Below are positions 36,266 to 64,000 of a stretch of DNA of 64,000 bases, piece by piece. Origin of the DNA: Antilocapra americana (Eukaryota; Chordata; Mammalia; Artiodactyla; Antilocapridae). The stretch's first letter is position 1, and each line of letters opens with the position of its first letter. The translations under genes and the position numbers were made by a program. A model generated the notes under the pieces. The model ran no database searches, was not told where the DNA came from, and was given only the letters and a program-made list of their open reading frames with translations. The stretch lies in NCBI GenBank assembly GCA_007570785.1, contig ML661382.1, positions 995,526-1,059,525 of the forward strand, read 5' to 3'.

Positions 36266-36991
36266 ATTTCCAATTTTTCTAATAATATACAGCACAGTTT
36301 AGAAGACTAAAACTGTGAGCCCCAAATTAAGCTGAATAAATGGTTCCTCTATTATTCAGAAATGTCAAATTTAAAATGCCAGACATTTGTGTGCTTTTAT
36401 AATGGTAACTTTGCCCTCTGGAGACCCAGAAAGATACCACTGTTTTTGGTAATGTAAACAATGTTTCTAGTACCAAAATAACCTAACTAGATAATAACTT
36501 CTTAGTCATCAGTCTTAATAATCAATGGGTCATGTCCGATTTCATAGTTAGATGAATCCTATTTCTCTGTCTAGTTTTCTATTATTAACAATTACTTTGC
36601 ACTTTAGGTCATTAAAGATCTCCAGAGTACTGACCTGGTGGATTGGCAATGGCAGATAAATATTTCTTCCTTGGGCTTCTTTGTCATCTAATAGCTACTT
36701 TTCAGTTTAAATTCAACCCTTTCATCAGGAAATATATTTTTATATATTCATACTTGTATACTATATAAATTATATATTATGTGTAATATATAATTATAAA
36801 TAAATTATTAATAAACTTTTAAAATGCTAAGCTTCATTAGTGTCACATATGAATTAAAATATTTTTTAATCAAAATGTAAATTTTTTTCAAGATTTATAG
36901 AGCCACCTTTTAGCCAGTGTATAAGGAAACTGTTACTGTCATATATTATCAGTAAGAATATAAATGGATACAACCATTTAAAAGGTAATTT

Positions 36992-37345
36992 AGGGAATTC
37001 CCTGGTGTCCAGTGGTTAGAGGGGCTTCCCTGGTGGCTCAGCGGTAGAGAATGTGGCTGCAGTGCAGGAGATGCAGGAGACCCGGTTTCCATCCCTGAGT
37101 TGGGAAGATCCCCTGGAGGAGGGCATGGCAACCCACTCCAGGATTCTTGCCTGGAGAATCCTATGGACACAAGACCCTGGCAGGCTACAATCCATAGGGT
37201 TGCAAAGAGTTGACTACAACTGAAGCAGCTTAGCACGCACCAGTGGTTAGAACTCAAAGCTTTTACTGTGGTGGTCCAGGTTCAATCCTTGGTTGGGTAT
37301 CTAAGACCCTGCAAGCTGTGTGGCACAGCCAAAAAAAAAAAACCG
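36992..37345 (+). repeat. CHR-type SINE split by a Bov-tA insertion
   Basis: GGAATTCCCTGGTGTCCAGT is separated from AACTCAAAGCTTTTACTGTG by a younger SINE at 37021-37239. The CHR tail is AGCCAAAAAAAAAAA. Confidence 0.88.
37021..37239 (+). repeat. Bov-tA SINE nested in a CHR SINE
   Basis: A full unit starting GGGGCTTCCCTGGTGGCTCA and ending AAGCAGCTTAGCACGCA. The perfect 12-base duplication CCAGTGGTTAGA lies at 37009-37020 and 37240-37251. Confidence 0.93.
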
Positions 37346-37544
37346 GTAGTTTAAGTCTGTCAAAATTAATATAACATTTCTGCTTCTGGATGCTTGAAAT
37401 ACCCATTCATTCAGTCACTCTCAAAGACACACCATACGTACTAGGATGATCACGTAGCACTGTTGGTAATGGTACAAAATCAGCAGCAACTTAAGTGTTC
37501 AATAGAGGAATGGTTAAGTAAACAATAGCACATCTTTTCTGTTT

Positions 37545-37741
37545 AGTTACTAAGTCATGTCCAACTCTTTGTGACCCCATGGACTGTAGCCAGCTCCTGT
37601 GTCCATGGGATTCTCCATCCTGGAGTGGGTTGCCATGCCCTCCTCCAGGGGATCTTCCCTACCCAGTAATCAAATGCACAGTCTCCTGTCTCTCCTGCAT
37701 TGCAGATGGATTCTTTACTCACTGAGCCACTTGGGAAGCCC
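37545..37741 (-). repeat. Bov-tA SINE
   Basis: Antisense: AAGTCATGTCCAACTCTTTG through CACTGAGCCACTTGGGAAGC. Confidence 0.9.
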
Positions 37742-37793
37742 TATCAAGTCATTAGCAGCCTTTAAGTCCTGCCCCCTCTTAGACAAATTACTC

Positions 37794-37817
37794 GTTTTTG
37801 TTTTTGTTTTTGTTTAA
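37794..37817 (+). repeat. (GTTTTT)n simple repeat
   Basis: Four GTTTTT-type units lie just beyond the SINE, downstream of the RHBDL2 3' end. Confidence 0.7.
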
Positions 37818-37978
37818 GAGTTCTCCTAGCCTCCTCTCTAAGATGCATAGTAGTAGCTACCTTTCTGGGTTGTTAAAAAGATTAACAATAATGCACATAA
37901 AGCACCCCAAACAGTGACCTGTTGACTCAAACCAGTGATGGAAAGTGATAATCAGTAGTCTGACAGATATGAAAAGTT

Positions 37979-37984
37979 TTTATT
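37979..37984 (-). terminator. candidate RHBDL2 polyadenylation signal AATAAA
   Basis: This minus-strand AATAAA lies about 370 bases after the RHBDL2 stop. Another sits only 24 bases past the stop (38325-38330), which seems too close. Neither is confirmed. Confidence 0.35.
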
Positions 37985-38353
37985 GTCAGCAGAGTACATT
38001 ATTTGTGGATTCTAGCAAACAGTCTCTATACCATATCTTCCTAAGAGCAAGTTCTTTTAGAGAATGCATACCCCTGACACGGCATGCCTAGAAAAGAGCC
38101 AGTCTCTGGTTCTCACTTCCCTTCCCTTTCCTCTCTTCCTCTTCCACCTCATTCCCTTGGAAGAGCTCCTTCCTTAAATCTTAACCCCTTTTGTAAGCAG
38201 TCTTTGAAACTGACAACTTCAGGGGTGTCTGTTCTCCTTATAAAATTGTTAGCATTTGCCGGGACTTGTCTGTTTCTTCATAGAGAGTTCTCCAGTTTGG
38301 TTTTTCTTCCCCCAGATGGCCCTTTTTATTCATTGGTTTGTGTTACGGGCAAA

Positions 38354-63037
<24,684 letters not shown>

Positions 63038-63506
63038 CTGCAGAGACAAACACCATTGTCAAATATGATGACTAGCCCAGGCAGTTATTTCCTTGGGAGG
63101 TTAACAGGCATTGATAAGTTGTTTCTAGTTAAGAACATGCTTAATGTGAATTCCATTTTCTGATTTTTTTAGGTGACTTTTTAAAGAGATAAAATCTTAC
63201 ATGGAGCTTCAATATGGGAAGCAGATAAAAGAGCATTTTTAGAAATATACATTTACTTTATAAGTTTTGTTCTACAATAATTACTGATAATGTCAAACAG
63301 AGAGCAGTGAGGAAGCTTTAAGGAATGGAATATAAGCTTGCAATTAATGGGTTTAGCTGACAGTCGCCATCACAGGTCAGCCTCAGCACTTGATTTTGTT
63401 TTACTTGCACAGTAATATTGAGAGAATACTAATTCACTCATATTGAGTTGAAATTTCAGTAGGTTTTTAAACGTCTTGCAAGCTCAGAGTAGTCTTTAAT
63501 AAAACA

Positions 63507-63645
63507 GAGGTGATGGCGATCCAGTGGCTAAGATTGCACTCACTCCTAATGCAGGAGGCCTGGATTTGATCCCTGGTCAAGCAACTAGATCCCACATGCC
63601 ACAGGTAAGACCAGGCACAGCCAAAGAAATAAATAAAACAGATAT
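63507..63645 (+). repeat. CHR-type SINE, diverged
   Basis: GCGATCCAGTGGCTAAGATT to CAGGCACAGCCAAAGAAATA. Confidence 0.75.
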
Positions 63646-64000
63646 GGCAAGAAAAACCTCATTCCCAGCTCTGTATTTAAAAGGTTTTAAGTTTACCAGA
63701 ATGGAAAAAAAAAAAATGTTTACCTAGTAACGCTAGCTAAACTTGGTTTCTCTCATATAAATATACTGTAATTTGGTATATAACATTGTTGAGTACAAAT
63801 GCTTTTTATTGTATTTTATAAACATGGAAAAATATTTTTAAGTGAAATTGACATTATTTTGCTTGTCAAACTCCACAAGCTTCTATGGAAACTCACTGAA
63901 TGTCATTTGGCAAATTTCCATATAACAGTAATCCTTATTTAGTTGCTATGTAGCAAAATGCTTTAGTTTTTGTGAGTGGGCATGGTGAATCAGAATTCTG

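Overview
This is a mammalian nuclear window from a ruminant, almost certainly a bovid. Genes are split by GT-AG introns, two promoters are CpG islands, and the interspersed repeats are typical of ruminants: many Bov-tA and CHR-type tRNA-derived SINEs, young bovid-type L1 3' ends, and older MIR, L2, MER5 and MLT1 remnants. The exact species cannot be told from the sequence alone.

Four protein-coding genes lie in tandem, all on the minus strand, so transcription runs from high to low coordinates. In transcription order they are RHBDL2 (last five coding exons, 63037 to 38354; upstream exons lie beyond the right edge), GJA9 (intact single coding exon, 33732 to 32191), MYCBP (five exons, 30875 to 25255) and RRAGC (seven exons, 20846 to 7563). 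This order matches the RRAGC-MYCBP-GJA9-RHBDL2 block of human chromosome 1p34. The reading frames of RRAGC (399 codons) and MYCBP (103 codons) close exactly across every splice junction placed here, which supports each exon boundary.

Region by region: 1-6150 is downstream of RRAGC and holds SINEs, an antisense L1 tail and an unusual inverted duplication. 6150-20960 is RRAGC. 20330-21250 is its CpG island, with an E-box of the CLEAR type. 21250-25080 is intergenic. 25080-30880 is MYCBP, and 30400-31400 is its CpG island. 31700-33750 is GJA9. 33750-37980 is intergenic. 37980 to the right edge is RHBDL2, whose introns carry a retrocopy of OSTC, a retrocopy of CYB5R3, a gammaretrovirus-like LTR with a proline-tRNA primer-binding site, and many SINE and L1 insertions, several nested.

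The genes do unrelated jobs: amino-acid signalling to mTORC1 (RRAGC), a MYC-binding and A-kinase-anchor-linked adaptor (MYCBP), a gap-junction channel (GJA9) and an intramembrane serine protease (RHBDL2). Nothing resembles a new multigene system. The observations most worth checking are the RRAGC promoter E-box, the open in-frame leader of RRAGC, the two retrocopies and the LTR inside RHBDL2 introns, and the inverted duplication at 2423-2990.
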